Shown: positions 35,926-46,800 of the stretch, piece by piece | Numbering within the stretch: the first letter of the stretch is position 1 | How the letters are laid out: each line of letters starts with the position of its first letter | Assembly (NCBI RefSeq): GCF_040267685.1 | Contig: NZ_CP158367.1 | Coordinates: forward strand, 1,550,001-1,614,000 | From: Proteinivorax tanatarense | GTDB lineage: Bacteria > Bacillota > Proteinivoracia > Proteinivoracales > Proteinivoracaceae | Direction: 5' to 3' | DNA length: 64,000 nucleotides | Program-made: the position numbers and the translations under genes | Notes under the pieces: generated by a model | Seen by the model: only the letters and a program-made list of their open reading frames with translations | The model's database searches: none | What the model was told of the DNA's origin: nothing

Positions 35926-35955
35926 AAGCCGATGTTTGTTAAAAAACACCGGCTT
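35926..35955 (-). terminator. Terminator of the lysis module
   Basis: AAGCCGGTGTTT and AACATCGGCTT pair, followed on the minus strand by AATTTTTT, just after the amidase stop codon. Confidence 0.88.
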
Positions 35956-35974
35956 TTAAACTTAAAAAAGCAAC

Positions 35975-36979
35975 TTAATCTCGTCTTATATAAGCATCAA
36001 ATCCAGCGGATTTAAGTCTTTTTAATAACTTATCTGCGTTTTCCTTTTTAGAAAACGCTCCAGCTTGAACTCGGTATAGCTTTTTACCGCTACCTTTAGA
36101 GGCCTTGTCTTCTTTAGGTCGTGCCGACAGATTGGTTAAACCGTCAATGTCTGCCCAGGTCATAATACCCTTTGACTCTTCTTTAGAATTTTTATCAACC
36201 TTTTTTCCTAGTAACACGCAGCTTTTTCCGCCTCTTATAACAAGGTTTCCTCCTGATTTTATTTGTGTCACCTTATGATAAGTATCTTTAACCCAGTTAG
36301 GAATCCTTGGGCCTCCAGGATAGTACCTACTTGTTGACTCTTTAATCTTAACAACATCTCCAACCTTAATAGCTACTGGTTGCAAATTATCCCCTCCCTC
36401 TTTTTGCAAAGCTTCTTTTACTGCAAGCCTAAAGGTATCCATGCTTTCGCCATGTTTAGGAAGCCAATGGCCTACATCTGCGTGGTTACTTGCAATACCT
36501 TTTTGATGTCCTTCTGAGTGGCCGATTATATCTTTTTCTGTTAGATCATACTTAAGGCAAAGCATTACGCAAAGTTCCACTGCGTTTTTCCAAGCTTTCC
36601 TAAAGTATTCCTCATGCTTTTGTACATCGTAGCCAACCATAGTAGCTCCAGAGTAGGAAAAGCCTGCTGGCTCGCATATCTCAAAGCCGATATGGGTATT
36701 GTTAGCTGCTCCCCCTGCATGCCACCCTCTATGGTCCCAGGGTAGGTATTGCCATACCTCTTTATCATCTAAAAAGGCATGAATACAAACTTGCCGGTTT
36801 ATCTCACCTTTTTTGTATGATCTGTTCCAACGGCTAAACCAGCTAGCTGCCATCACACCTGGAGTGGCAGTAGAGTGTACCATTATACCTTTCGGTTTGA
36901 TTTTACGCCCTGCTTTATAACAATCGTTATTTTTCATATACCTTCTAGTTAACTGCTTTAAGTTAGTAGTTACTCCCAT
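35975..36979 (-). CDS. Phage endolysin: N-acetylmuramoyl-L-alanine amidase with SPOR domain
   Basis: 334 residues. An amidase_2 domain covers residues 1-190, with zinc ligands in MVHSTATPG, the mid-domain RGWHAGG, and HADVGHW; GHSEGH is also present. A linker segment (KVGDVVKIKESTSRYYPGGPRIPNW, SH3-like) follows, then a C-terminal SPOR-type repeat (KLYRVQAGAFSKKENADKLLKRL) that would bind peptidoglycan. It cleaves the peptide-glycan amide bond during lysis. No signal peptide, so release depends on the holin whose gene overlaps it by 17 bases. Confidence 0.93.
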   Translation of the reverse strand: MGVTTNLKQLTRRYMKNNDCYKAGRKIKPKGIMVHSTATPGVMAASWFSRWNRSYKKGEINRQVCIHAFLDDKEVWQYLPWDHRGWHAGGAANNTHIGFEICEPAGFSYSGATMVGYDVQKHEEYFRKAWKNAVELCVMLCLKYDLTEKDIIGHSEGHQKGIASNHADVGHWLPKHGESMDTFRLAVKEALQKEGGDNLQPVAIKVGDVVKIKESTSRYYPGGPRIPNWVKDTYHKVTQIKSGGNLVIRGGKSCVLLGKKVDKNSKEESKGIMTWADIDGLTNLSARPKEDKASKGSGKKLYRVQAGAFSKKENADKLLKRLKSAGFDAYIRRD

Positions 36980-37382
36980 CTTTATCCCCTCCTTTTTTAA
37001 GTTGGGCTAAAACGTCTTTAAGCTTAGCTGGCACCGGTAGCCCAAGCCTTGTTGCGTTTTCTGTGATGCTAATCCCTTCATTTGAAAGATAAAAAAAGAT
37101 GACAGCTGTGCGGATAGCACCTCCATCACCAATTACGTTACTGTCGATTACGTGAGCAATTCCTACAAGTGCAAAAATAACTACCTTTTGAAATATCCCC
37201 TTAGCACCTATATCGCTAGAGAGATGCCTTTCAACTATAGCGCACATCACACCTAAAATATAATCTGCCACCACAAAGGCTATTAGGGCATACAAAAAGC
37301 CATCAACTCCCCCTAAAAACCACCCGATATAACCGCCAACTGCAGCAAATGCGATTTGACCATAGGTCAGAATTTCCTTCAT
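36963..37382 (-). CDS. Phage holin
   Basis: 139 residues with three or four hydrophobic segments (YGQIAFAAVGGYIGWFLGG, YALIAFVVADYILGVMCAI, VVIFALVGIAHVID, AVIFFYLSNEGISI) and a charged C-terminus, as in the phi29/Cp-1-type holin family. SNEGISITENATRLGLPVP is a typical end motif. It permeabilises the membrane to let the amidase reach the wall. Confidence 0.93.
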   Translation of the reverse strand: MKEILTYGQIAFAAVGGYIGWFLGGVDGFLYALIAFVVADYILGVMCAIVERHLSSDIGAKGIFQKVVIFALVGIAHVIDSNVIGDGGAIRTAVIFFYLSNEGISITENATRLGLPVPAKLKDVLAQLKKGGDKDGSNY

Positions 37383-37417
37383 TAACTTCCCTCACTTTCT
37401 TTTAAATTTATCTATAT

Positions 37418-37470
37418 AAAAAGGCGCTTCATGGTAAAAAGGTAGTTAGCCTTTAAGTCATAAGCGCCTT
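37418..37470 (-). terminator. Terminator between tail and lysis modules
   Basis: AAGGCGCTTATG and CATGAAGCGCCTT pair around a longer loop, followed by TTTAT on the minus strand. Confidence 0.7.
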
Positions 37471-37481
37471 AGTTTATATCA

Positions 37482-38840
37482 CTAATCCTCATCATAAATT
37501 CTGCTGCTAGATTTTTGTTGAGTTATCTTACTTATATAATCTGTTAGCCTGCCTTGGCCGATTTGGCCACCGCTATCTACTGTAAACTCAGTAGAAAATC
37601 CTCCCTTTCCAAATCTGTGCCGTATTTGAGTTATAAGGCCTAAACTATCGGCACCTTTTTCATCTATAATCACAGCCTCATCTCCAATTAGAAGATAGGG
37701 TCTAAAGGGCCCAGTGAAGGTTTCAACCTTCCCGACGTATTCTAACTGTTTAGCTATAGTGTCGGCGTAGTTTTGTGCATCGTCTTTGCTTGTTCCTTCA
37801 GGTATAGTTACATACAGAGTTTTATTTCCCCTTAGGTTCCAGCCTTGATAGGCTTTTACGTCTTTATAAATTTGAATTTCAAACCCTCTGTTATGGACAC
37901 AAACCCTTCTGTAAGAGTCCATATCATCTCGAACTATGTTTCTTGAAAAAACTTCACTACCTCTTTGAAATTGGTAGGTACTTCTTATATCAAAAGCTCC
38001 ATAACTATTGTTGCCTGCTACAAGCCTTCCATCTACTAACTCTTCTATTTTCCAGTTGTCTTCACTTTTTAAAATATCTTTTATGCCGCTAAGATAATCC
38101 ATATTAGGGTCAAATTCGTAGCCTGCTTTAACGTTAGATGCTTGTACCACTATGTTATATGGACTAACTCCAGCTAAAATTAAAATATCTTTTATATGTT
38201 CGTGGATGTGTTTATAACTTAAAACTGTATTTTCATCAAATGACTGATCTTTAAGCGCTTTTCCCATTAAGTTTCTACCGTTACAAGAGGCAGCGTGATC
38301 TAGCAATCTGTAATTAGATCTATCAATATAAAATCTTCCTAAATCGTAAAAATCACTATCTCCCATCTTAAAGTTAAAGTTTATCCTTGAGCCTGGGGTA
38401 AGGTAAGACTCATGCTCTGAAACTCCTACATTTCCTTGTTTTTCAGGGTCAGGGTTTTTAACATTTTCTACACTTAAGTCAAAGCTAGATACCGGGCTAT
38501 TTATGTCATACTGAATACTTGCATTTTCTAAATATGGGCTCAAATCTATCTCAAGCTCATAGATTAAAAGCTTATGAATATCACCGGACTTGTAAGCTCC
38601 AACCGCTCCAAAACCACCTAAAAGATTAATGCCAAAGTACTTTATGTCATCATCTACAGATATGTCCACCTTTTGTTCAAACTCCCTTTGGCTCCAAGTA
38701 CCTAAAGGTGTTTGTGTTGCCGTTCCATAAAGTCTTTTGTTTTCTATAGATAGTACTTGAGCTTCATTGTCATAAAAATGAAGAAGGTCAGGATTTTTAC
38801 CCTGACCAACTTCTTGTACCTTTTCAAATTCTAAACGCAT
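37482..38840 (-). CDS. Phage tail/baseplate protein
   Basis: About 452 residues, mostly beta-rich. FDLSVENVKNPDPEKQGN, YLTPGSRINFNFKMG and YDLGRFYIDRSNYRL resemble the hub-like tail-associated proteins of siphoviruses; WKIEELVDGRLVAG and FRPYLLIGDEAVIIDEKG follow. It probably forms part of the tail tip that contacts the host. ATG at 38840 is preceded by GAGG at 8 bases; the GTG at 38849 overlaps that signal. Confidence 0.7.
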   Translation of the reverse strand: MRLEFEKVQEVGQGKNPDLLHFYDNEAQVLSIENKRLYGTATQTPLGTWSQREFEQKVDISVDDDIKYFGINLLGGFGAVGAYKSGDIHKLLIYELEIDLSPYLENASIQYDINSPVSSFDLSVENVKNPDPEKQGNVGVSEHESYLTPGSRINFNFKMGDSDFYDLGRFYIDRSNYRLLDHAASCNGRNLMGKALKDQSFDENTVLSYKHIHEHIKDILILAGVSPYNIVVQASNVKAGYEFDPNMDYLSGIKDILKSEDNWKIEELVDGRLVAGNNSYGAFDIRSTYQFQRGSEVFSRNIVRDDMDSYRRVCVHNRGFEIQIYKDVKAYQGWNLRGNKTLYVTIPEGTSKDDAQNYADTIAKQLEYVGKVETFTGPFRPYLLIGDEAVIIDEKGADSLGLITQIRHRFGKGGFSTEFTVDSGGQIGQGRLTDYISKITQQKSSSRIYDED

Positions 38841-38857
38841 ACTATTCACCTCATAAC

Positions 38858-40309
38858 TTAACCCTCTCCAAACTGTATCTCAAAGGAAACGTCTAACACA
38901 TAATCCTCTGTCTTAGGTATATAAGGCACCGTATAATCTGCTGTAATCGCGGCACCTTCGCTTGGAGGTGTGTCAAAAACAACTGTTGGCGTTTTATAGT
39001 TTTCATTTAGCATCCTAACAGAATGGATGGTAGAAGTTGAGCTATCATGGCCAGAAAATCTAAACCGTAGATATTCATATGGCTCTTCTATAGTGTAGGT
39101 ATAAGTGCTTGGATCCCACCCTCCATCTGAAGCTGAGTAAATTTGTTCAAATTCTTCCCCATCATTTGAGCCATCTACATAAACATAGGCTCGCCTTGCG
39201 CTAAAAAAATATTCCCCTTCAAGGACAAACTCTAATGTCTTACCTACTATTTTACTTGGGTCTACCTTTACTACAGTTGTCGGCAAAAGCTCGGCGTACT
39301 CAGGTTTTCCGTTAAAAGGGCTTGAAAATATATTAAGGTTATTTGGATTTAATGATAAATCTAGAGCCTTCCAAAGAGGAAGCTTTTCTCGATACGATCC
39401 ACTTTCTATATTATTTAGTGTAATGTTTTCAGCCTTTTGCCCATCAACTCTTATATCCACATCAAAAATATCATATCTTTTTAAGTCAAACTCAGTAGTT
39501 TCCCCATCTCCAACCCCAATATTTTGTTCTTCTAATCTAAATGGCTGCCACTTAGTTGAGTTTATTAAGCTAGCCCTACACAAATCTGACAGAGCTACTT
39601 CATAGATATCATAGTTTCCTTCGTCGGTGTTAAGTCTGGTTGAGAAAGTAACTTTGCGGTTTTGCTCATCAGATGTGCGGGTTAAACGTCTAGAGTAAAT
39701 ATAGTTACCAACATCACCGGTTTGGGTGTTCTCGCCTATGTTACCTATAATAAGTCTGGGGTCGGAAAAGTCATCACCAGTTAAATATGAGATTAATCTA
39801 TTATTATTTCCTCGCTGAAAAAAATCAATTTCAGGGTTAGTATTATCTAGCTCTATAAAAACTGTGGCATATATAGTTATAATATCGATGTCGGTTTTGT
39901 TGATGGTTAAGAGGTTTCCTTCCGCATCTTTAATTAAAGCGTGGGTGTTTACACTTACGTTCAGATTACTGATACCAACTTCAGTTATCGACTCTCCTAC
40001 ATATTCATCAGCTTCTAACCTAATGCTTTTTGTCCACGAGCTAACAGGAAAATCTCGCACAACTTCCTCTGTTGTAGCTCTTTTTCTGTCAATCCTGTCA
40101 AAAAGGGATGTGCGGGTAGGCTCTGGAGTTCCTGTGCCTCTTCCAAATACAATATTATCAAAATAGCTTTCAAACTCTACTAACCGACTATACATACGGT
40201 TTAAAATAATATTTTCTGCCTGTCCCTTTATCTTTAGTTTATTTGTTTTAGCATCCCTAACTTCAATATCAAAGCGGTTGTGAATATTTGCTTTTGTTAA
40301 AGCCTTCAT
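38858..40309 (-). CDS. Phage minor structural (tail tip) protein
   Basis: 483 residues, beta-rich and Asn/Asp-rich with no membrane segments. It opens with NIHNRFDIEVRDAKTNKLKIKGQAENIILN, an N-terminus seen in tail-fibre-attachment type proteins. A region near 370-430 (LEFVLEGEYFFSARRAYVYVDGSNDGEEFEQIY) looks like a discoidin/carbohydrate-binding-like sandwich. Its position among tail genes supports a structural role; the exact part is unknown. Confidence 0.65.
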   Translation of the reverse strand: MKALTKANIHNRFDIEVRDAKTNKLKIKGQAENIILNRMYSRLVEFESYFDNIVFGRGTGTPEPTRTSLFDRIDRKRATTEEVVRDFPVSSWTKSIRLEADEYVGESITEVGISNLNVSVNTHALIKDAEGNLLTINKTDIDIITIYATVFIELDNTNPEIDFFQRGNNNRLISYLTGDDFSDPRLIIGNIGENTQTGDVGNYIYSRRLTRTSDEQNRKVTFSTRLNTDEGNYDIYEVALSDLCRASLINSTKWQPFRLEEQNIGVGDGETTEFDLKRYDIFDVDIRVDGQKAENITLNNIESGSYREKLPLWKALDLSLNPNNLNIFSSPFNGKPEYAELLPTTVVKVDPSKIVGKTLEFVLEGEYFFSARRAYVYVDGSNDGEEFEQIYSASDGGWDPSTYTYTIEEPYEYLRFRFSGHDSSTSTIHSVRMLNENYKTPTVVFDTPPSEGAAITADYTVPYIPKTEDYVLDVSFEIQFGEG

Positions 40310-40325
40310 TTATATCACCTCTTTT

Positions 40326-42185
40326 CTATGGGTTAATCACATCGATATGGATAAAGTCTAACTCTAAGTTTATCGCCTTTGCTGTTATTGTTTCTTGATT
40401 TATAGGCACATCTTTATAGTTAATTTTTAAAAAATCCAAACTATAGTCTGATGATGCATTTAGATTTTCAGTAAGGTAAGGGTTTAAAAGAGGTTTTAAC
40501 CCTTTAGGCTTAAAGTTTTCAGTAAAGCTTTCAACACTTCCAAACTCCCCTGTTAAGTTACCTTTTGAAGCGTCATATGAAACTGTAAGCTCACCTTTAA
40601 CATTTTGAAATCTTTCTGTGCTTAAATCCTTAGTTTCTAAAATCAGCTTTAAATTATCAGCTAAAGCAGTACTTTCTATAGTTGGAGTAATTAAAGTATT
40701 TTCTGTAGATAAGATAAACCTTAAATAAAAAATGTTCTCCTCTATGATTTCGCCGTTATTTATAGGTTGCCAGTTGGTTTTATCAAAAGAGATAAAGGAG
40801 TCTATCTTTGTATTTTCCGGCTCACTTTTTTCTATCTTAAACATACAAGGATGTTCAGACTCTATAGCCTCTGTCTGTACTTCTTTTAAAGGTTTGTATA
40901 CTCCATCGCCTTCTAAAAAAGAGATGTGATCAAAGGTTTTTCTTCCTGTCGAGGTAAAATACCCTATACCAAACTTGCCTTTTTCATATTGATCATCTTC
41001 AACTTCTAACATCCAATTATCCGGTTCTTCATTATCGTCTGGCCAAACTTTAGCTCGTAATTGATTACCTATTGCTTGAAATCTAATCCAATAATAAACA
41101 TCTGTATCCCAAGAATAGTCTTTAGAAACTAGGGTGTTTGTACTTGGTGTATAAGCTACTATGCGAATGATATCATCTCCACCATAAAGTTCTGCAAAAT
41201 ATCCTCGTTCGTCACCAGAATCCCCTTTCGCTCTTAGATGCGCCCTTATTTGGTTATTAGATTTACTTTGCGTCTTTGCCTTAATTAAAATTTCTCCGTC
41301 TTTAAACTCGTTAGGATTTGTTAAGACGCATCTTCCTGAGTCACTTGTGCTAATAGTGAGTTGACCTTGGGTGGTTATATTATAATCAAAAGAGCCCCAT
41401 AGGGGCTCAAAGACATTATAGTACCATGTTGATCTATCAATATCTCCATGGTTGTTATTTATAAGATCAAAAGCTGTGTCACCTGCTTCTTCACCGATCT
41501 TCCAATGACCAACTAAAGTGTCATTTGTCCAGATTTCAACATTTGAGATTATTCCATCAAAGTAGTTACCGTCATCACGCCTACCGATCTCAATTCCGGT
41601 TGTAGGGTTTAATACTTTGTTAGTAGTGGTAAAGGAATATACTTTTTCACCGTCAAAGAAAATATCCACTTCACCTTTTTTGTAACTAAACTCTATATCA
41701 TGGAATTTGTAACGCTTGCAGTAGTCTCCATCTGGGCCATCATGTCGTTCTCCGTATATGTTTACTCTAGGTTGACCGTTAAATATATAAAGCGCCCAAG
41801 CATTATCATTTGGTGTATTTACTATTCTTTGGTTTCCGCTAGTTGTGTTTGTCATAATGCGAGCCTTAACCCTTAGGTTGTCAGTACTGTACTTTTCAAT
41901 AAAGGGAATGCTGATATGGTTGTTTCCTTGAAAAAATAATGATTTTTCTTCTTTACGGGGGTTTTCCTTTAAGCTTATATTTTCTTTTGACCATAACGGC
42001 ACAGCGTCAACTTTTTTAAGTGGATAATCTTTGTCAATCAGTGGACCGTTTACGTGCTTATGCTCCGTTCCTGTTATAGTAAAAGCATTATTGTTTAGGG
42101 TTTTATCTTTAAATTCATTTGTCAGGGCTTTATCAAACTTTATAACCACATACTTGCCATCTGATTTTTCCCATTTTCTACTCAT
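40326..42185 (-). CDS. Phage LamG-like (concanavalin A fold) tail adhesin
   Basis: 619 residues. Residues 90-230 fit a LamG/concanavalin-like fold (SLFFQGNNHISIPF, RVKARIMTNTTSGNQRI, VDIFFDGEKVYSF, NYFDGIISNVEIWTNDTLVGHWKIGE). A second jelly-roll-like domain follows around 250-420. Such domains bind glycans, so this is a likely receptor-binding or accessory adhesion protein. Its start overlaps the end of the upstream gene by 8 bases. Confidence 0.72.
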   Translation of the reverse strand: MSRKWEKSDGKYVVIKFDKALTNEFKDKTLNNNAFTITGTEHKHVNGPLIDKDYPLKKVDAVPLWSKENISLKENPRKEEKSLFFQGNNHISIPFIEKYSTDNLRVKARIMTNTTSGNQRIVNTPNDNAWALYIFNGQPRVNIYGERHDGPDGDYCKRYKFHDIEFSYKKGEVDIFFDGEKVYSFTTTNKVLNPTTGIEIGRRDDGNYFDGIISNVEIWTNDTLVGHWKIGEEAGDTAFDLINNNHGDIDRSTWYYNVFEPLWGSFDYNITTQGQLTISTSDSGRCVLTNPNEFKDGEILIKAKTQSKSNNQIRAHLRAKGDSGDERGYFAELYGGDDIIRIVAYTPSTNTLVSKDYSWDTDVYYWIRFQAIGNQLRAKVWPDDNEEPDNWMLEVEDDQYEKGKFGIGYFTSTGRKTFDHISFLEGDGVYKPLKEVQTEAIESEHPCMFKIEKSEPENTKIDSFISFDKTNWQPINNGEIIEENIFYLRFILSTENTLITPTIESTALADNLKLILETKDLSTERFQNVKGELTVSYDASKGNLTGEFGSVESFTENFKPKGLKPLLNPYLTENLNASSDYSLDFLKINYKDVPINQETITAKAINLELDFIHIDVINP

Positions 42186-43464
42186 TGTAGATCTCCTCCA
42201 CTTTAGGTAAAGGTAGTGATTCTGGCACTAAGTTTTTAGGGTAAAATTTTTGCTTAAATGGCTCATAAACATCACCCACTCCATTTTCCGTTTCATTTGC
42301 TCTAAATCGTAAAACCCCTTCTTCACCTACGTCATTAAAATTTGTAAATGTAAGCTTATACGTATTTATATCTATCCTTTCAATGCTTTCAGGATAGTAC
42401 TTTCTATTAAAGTTATCCTCAATTTCAAAGTCAGATTCTTTGTAGTTATAAATTTCATTTTTCACCCTAACTATTAGAATCTTGCCCCAGTTTTCTTCAG
42501 CGTCTGGTATGTTTTCGATATGCATAAAGCTATTGTCTGTGCTGGCATACAAAAGCTCTAAATTTACTTTGCCAGGTTTTATATTTATTGTTTCTTTTAA
42601 AGCCGATAAATCTAGGTAATCAATCGGGATAAAGTTTATGTTTAAAGTATGTGGCCTAACATGAATTTTTTCAGGTAAAATCGCCATGCCAGCCCAGTTT
42701 CTTTTAGTTATAGCCCAGCTTATGGTTTCATTTTCATCTTCGATAATAAAGCCTAAGCGATAGTCGTTTGTTAAAAAGAGGTTTATACTTTGGGCTTTTT
42801 TAGCAAACTCTGAAACGGCCCGTTCATTTTCCCATACAAAACTGTTATCTTCTTGCTCTGAATAGTTTCTATAATAAACCTTTCCATCTGTTTTAATGTA
42901 AGCTGCTACTACTCCATGGTCATGAGCTGGCATAGCTACGCTTTTCCAGCCTCTTATGGCCGTAACTTTTTTTACACCTTCTGCAAGCTTTTGCTTTGTG
43001 TTATGTTCATCCCACCTTTGGGTATACAAAGCGCCGCTATTATCTACCCAAAATATATAGGGCTTTTCATAGGTCTTTATATTCCATAGGTTTCTTTGGT
43101 TTAACTCCCACCTACCATCAAAGGCAATTGCTACAGACTTTGCTTTTCCTACTTCAAATTGATTAATAAATCCGTCGCCTTTTTTATCTGGGTATGCTCT
43201 TTTTGAAGTTTTAGCTATACCGTTATCTATATGGATCTCATAAATACCAGTTGGCCTTCCTAAAGGGGCTAGCCTTTGAGGTGTAACTGCTATATCTGAT
43301 AGCCCTTCCTTTTCCCTTATAATCTCTGTATTAAAATAGGTGGTGTCTTGGATTGAAGAGCGGGCCCTTGATATAGTCACTTCTACCTGGGGGTTTGTAT
43401 TTTTATATTTTGTGTACTCTTTACTTTTAAGTTTTTCTTTTAGAGAGGGAGGTATTTTCCTCAT
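42178..43464 (-). CDS. Phage tail protein with propeller-like repeats
   Basis: 428 residues. Repeated short strands around KSVAIAFDGRWELNQRNLWNI, YIFWVDNSGALYTQRWDE, KSVAMPAHDHGVVAAYIKTDGKVYYRNY and NDYRLGFIIEDENETISWAI suggest a beta-propeller-like array. The C-terminus is Ig-like (YKLTFTNFNDVGEEGVLRF). It overlaps the upstream gene by 4 bases. Probable tail-tip structural protein. Confidence 0.6.
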   Translation of the reverse strand: MRKIPPSLKEKLKSKEYTKYKNTNPQVEVTISRARSSIQDTTYFNTEIIREKEGLSDIAVTPQRLAPLGRPTGIYEIHIDNGIAKTSKRAYPDKKGDGFINQFEVGKAKSVAIAFDGRWELNQRNLWNIKTYEKPYIFWVDNSGALYTQRWDEHNTKQKLAEGVKKVTAIRGWKSVAMPAHDHGVVAAYIKTDGKVYYRNYSEQEDNSFVWENERAVSEFAKKAQSINLFLTNDYRLGFIIEDENETISWAITKRNWAGMAILPEKIHVRPHTLNINFIPIDYLDLSALKETINIKPGKVNLELLYASTDNSFMHIENIPDAEENWGKILIVRVKNEIYNYKESDFEIEDNFNRKYYPESIERIDINTYKLTFTNFNDVGEEGVLRFRANETENGVGDVYEPFKQKFYPKNLVPESLPLPKVEEIYNE

Positions 43465-43838
43465 GTATCTAGACCCTCATCTGTTATTTTTAAGTTTACA
43501 TCCCCTCTAAAAAGTCTTTTGTTTCTGTTTTTAAACCCCACAGTAATTCGCGACCAAGCAATTGCACTATCAATTGCGCCAACATAGCTTCTATCGTATT
43601 CTATTAGCTTTATATATTCACCTTTTGCTTCAAGGACATCTATCATTTCAACCTGGTTTTGGTTTGCGATAACTTTAAAGTTTATACTTTTTTGGGGGTT
43701 TCCTATAATTTGAGTGTGAAAGCTTCCATCTAACAGTTGGTTTGTTATCTTTACGGTTTGATATCTTATCGGCGAGACTTCTTTTACAATTTCGCTTAAA
43801 CGGGTATTTTCCATATTTTCAATTCTAATATCAACCAT
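43461..43838 (-). CDS. Small phage tail protein
   Basis: 125 residues, beta-rich (YQTVKITNQLLDGSFHTQIIG, EYIKLIEYDRSYVGAIDS). Located directly after the tape measure gene (1-base overlap), where distal tail components are usually encoded. No firm family assignment. Confidence 0.65.
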   Translation of the reverse strand: MVDIRIENMENTRLSEIVKEVSPIRYQTVKITNQLLDGSFHTQIIGNPQKSINFKVIANQNQVEMIDVLEAKGEYIKLIEYDRSYVGAIDSAIAWSRITVGFKNRNKRLFRGDVNLKITDEGLDT

Positions 43839-46800
43839 TAGCCTCTCGCCTCCTGCCGCAACCTATCCATGATGATATCAACTGTTCCGGAAAGCTCATT
43901 TTGATTATTTACCCCTACTACTTTAATTGTTCCAGTGTGGTTAATACTGCCTTTATTATCTAAAATCTTCTCTGTGTGGTAGTCGTTATATATCTTAGAG
44001 CCCCTAGGAAGTTCAACAAGCTCTGGTCCTAACTCGCCTACCATAGTTAGACCGCCTTTAAAGAAGCTTGTCCCTTGATAGTTACTTTGAAAAGGGGATG
44101 TAACCTTACTTGCAATGCTTTCTGTTATGTTTTGAACCCTTTGAGTAAATGTAACTTCCTTATCTTCTACCCTTTGTTCGTTCCAGCTTCTAAGGCGGTC
44201 GATACCACTTTGTATGGAATCGCCAATGTTTGAAAACGACTCTGAAACTTTATCTGCCATAGAGGAAAACCTTCCACCGGTTAAATCATCCATAGTAGTT
44301 AAGGTGTTCTCCCAATCTTTTCGATATCTATCTGTAAAGGTTTTAATTGTCCCTTGTATCCCACCGCCATTTTCGCTTATTGTATCTCGCATGTTCTGCC
44401 AAGACTCTGAGGTGTTAGATTTTAAATCATCCCAAGTTTCACTCGTTCTGTTTTTAAGGTTATTCCAAGAGTTACTTATGCTCTCTCCTATTTCCCTTGA
44501 CCTTTCGGCGATGCTGTTTTTCATAACTTCCCATCTAGAAAGAACTTCACCGGTTTGCCAATTTACTTGATCTACATGCTCGTTTGCCTGAATCTTTGCC
44601 TCTGAAATTACACCTTCGTGCATCTCTTCGGCCCTTTTTATAGCTTCTTCTTTTTGGCGGGTAGCATCTTCGATTAACCTCTCTGCTTGCTCATTTGAGA
44701 TAACCCCTGCTTCATCTCTTTGCCTTATGATTTCTTTTATAACTTCGTTGTGCTGATCTTGAGCGGATTTAATGGCCCCTTCTTTTTGCTCTAAGCTGTT
44801 TTGTACAACTTCTGCCGCTTGTAGCGCCGATATTTCGCCAGCTTGGGCTCTCATTCTTTCCATAATAGCCTTTGATTCAAGCTCGCTTTCCGATAGAACT
44901 TGTATCCCTGTTTCCACCATTTCCTCTTGGATAGCTTCTATTTCTCTTTGTTCTGCTTTTGTTAGCGCTCTTTTTTCTTCTGAAGCTCTTTCTAATATTT
45001 CTTTGATTTTAGCTTCGCCATCTTCAATTGATTGTTTTCTATCTTCATAACCTTGCTCCATATTATCTAGTACCTCTTGTTGCTCCTCTTTAGAAAGCTC
45101 TGAGCTACTATTTACAAAGTTTTTCATTTTAGCTAAAGACTCTTCATGATGCTCATCTAGACCTTCTTGAATCTCTTTGGCCATTTGAGAAAAGTTATCT
45201 GTAATTCCTTCTGCCATTTCCTTAGTTACCTCTTGGCCGCTCCAAGAAAGCTGATTAAGGGCTAAAGTTGCTTCTTCGTTAAGCTCCATAAAACTTCCTA
45301 CAGCTTCTTGGGTAGTTTCTGATATTTCATCGCCAAAAAGGTCCATAGCTGGAATGCTATCTTGTCTTAGGTGTCTAGCTAAAGCAATACCTCCTGCTGT
45401 AAGGCCAGCTACGGCAGCGATTGCAAGGCCCACAGGGCCGGTTAAAACTGTGGCCGCTGCAGCAAGCGCCCCTTTTCCTGCCACAAGACCTGTTGTAGCT
45501 TTGGCAGCTGCTCCTGCCGCTGCAGTTTTTCCCGCTATGGCTACTGAAATTTTAGAAAAAGCGCCAATTATTGCTCCGGCACCTGATACAATTTTCCCGC
45601 CTATAATTAAAATTGGGCCTAAAGCCGCAGCTAATGCTCCTAACTTTATTATAGTTTCTTGGGTTCCTTCATCTAAATTAGAAAACCATGTTACACCCGA
45701 TTGAAGGTGGCCAACTAAAGTATTTAGATGGGGAACTAGAACCTCAAAGATTTGTATACCTACCCCTTCTAGGGCTGACTTTAATTTTGTAAGCTCACCT
45801 TGTAGGTTATCTTGCATCGTTTCTGCCATTTTACTTGCGGCACCTTCAGATCCCTTAATGGACTTTTCAAGCTCTTTGTACCTTTCAGACCCTGTGCCAA
45901 GCATGATGTTAACTCCACGCATAGCTTGTTCGCCAAATAAAGCGCTTAGAGCGTGGTCTCTTTGGGCATCTGTCATATCCTCTGTTGCATCTTCAAGCTC
46001 TTTCATAACAGACCCTAGATCTCGCATAGACCCATCGGCGTTATATATTCCTATCTTTGCTAAGTCATCAAACTCTTTTCCTAGCTCCTCTACTACTAAC
46101 TGGCCATCTGTGGCGTTTTGCTTCATATCTCTAAGCATGGCTGTAAAGGTTGTACCGGCCATAGAGCCTTTAATACCAGAGTCAGCAAAGATTCCTAAAA
46201 TAGTGTTAGTTTGCGCTAAATCCATACCTGCAGAGTTTGCCGCAGCTCCCGCTCTTTTTAAAGCTTCCCCTAAGTTATGTACGTTAGTGTTTGCATTAGC
46301 TTGGGTTGCCGCAAATATATCCGAAGCTTTTGCTGCATCTTCTGCCTCCATTTGAAATGCACTCATGGTGTCTGTGACAATGTCGGATGCTTGACCTAAA
46401 TTCATAGACGCAGCTGCCGCTAAATCTAGCACTCCCGGAAGACCTGCTACCATCTGCTTTGTATCCCAACCGGCTAAGGCCATATAGTTTAAAGCCTCAG
46501 CTGACTGGTTTGCACTAAACTTTGTAGTAGACCCCATCTCTTTAGCTATATCTTCTAGCTCTTTAAGCTCATCTCCCGTAGCTCCCGTTGTGGCTTGCAC
46601 CTGACTCATGGCAGCTTCAAAGTCTGAGCCCACTTTTATAGCTGCAGTTGCTATGCCTGTAAGTGGTAAGGTAACTTTTTTAGTTAGGCCTTTTCCCACA
46701 CTTTCCATTTTCTTGCCGACATCTTGCATCTTTTGGCCCACAGGCTCTAAGGCTTTACCTACTTGATACCAAGAAGATGATTGCTTAGTTATTTCTTGGT

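Noticed and set aside
45354-46355. Plus-strand Ala/Ser-rich ORFs of up to 165 residues
   Set aside because: Low-complexity shadows of the tape measure gene.
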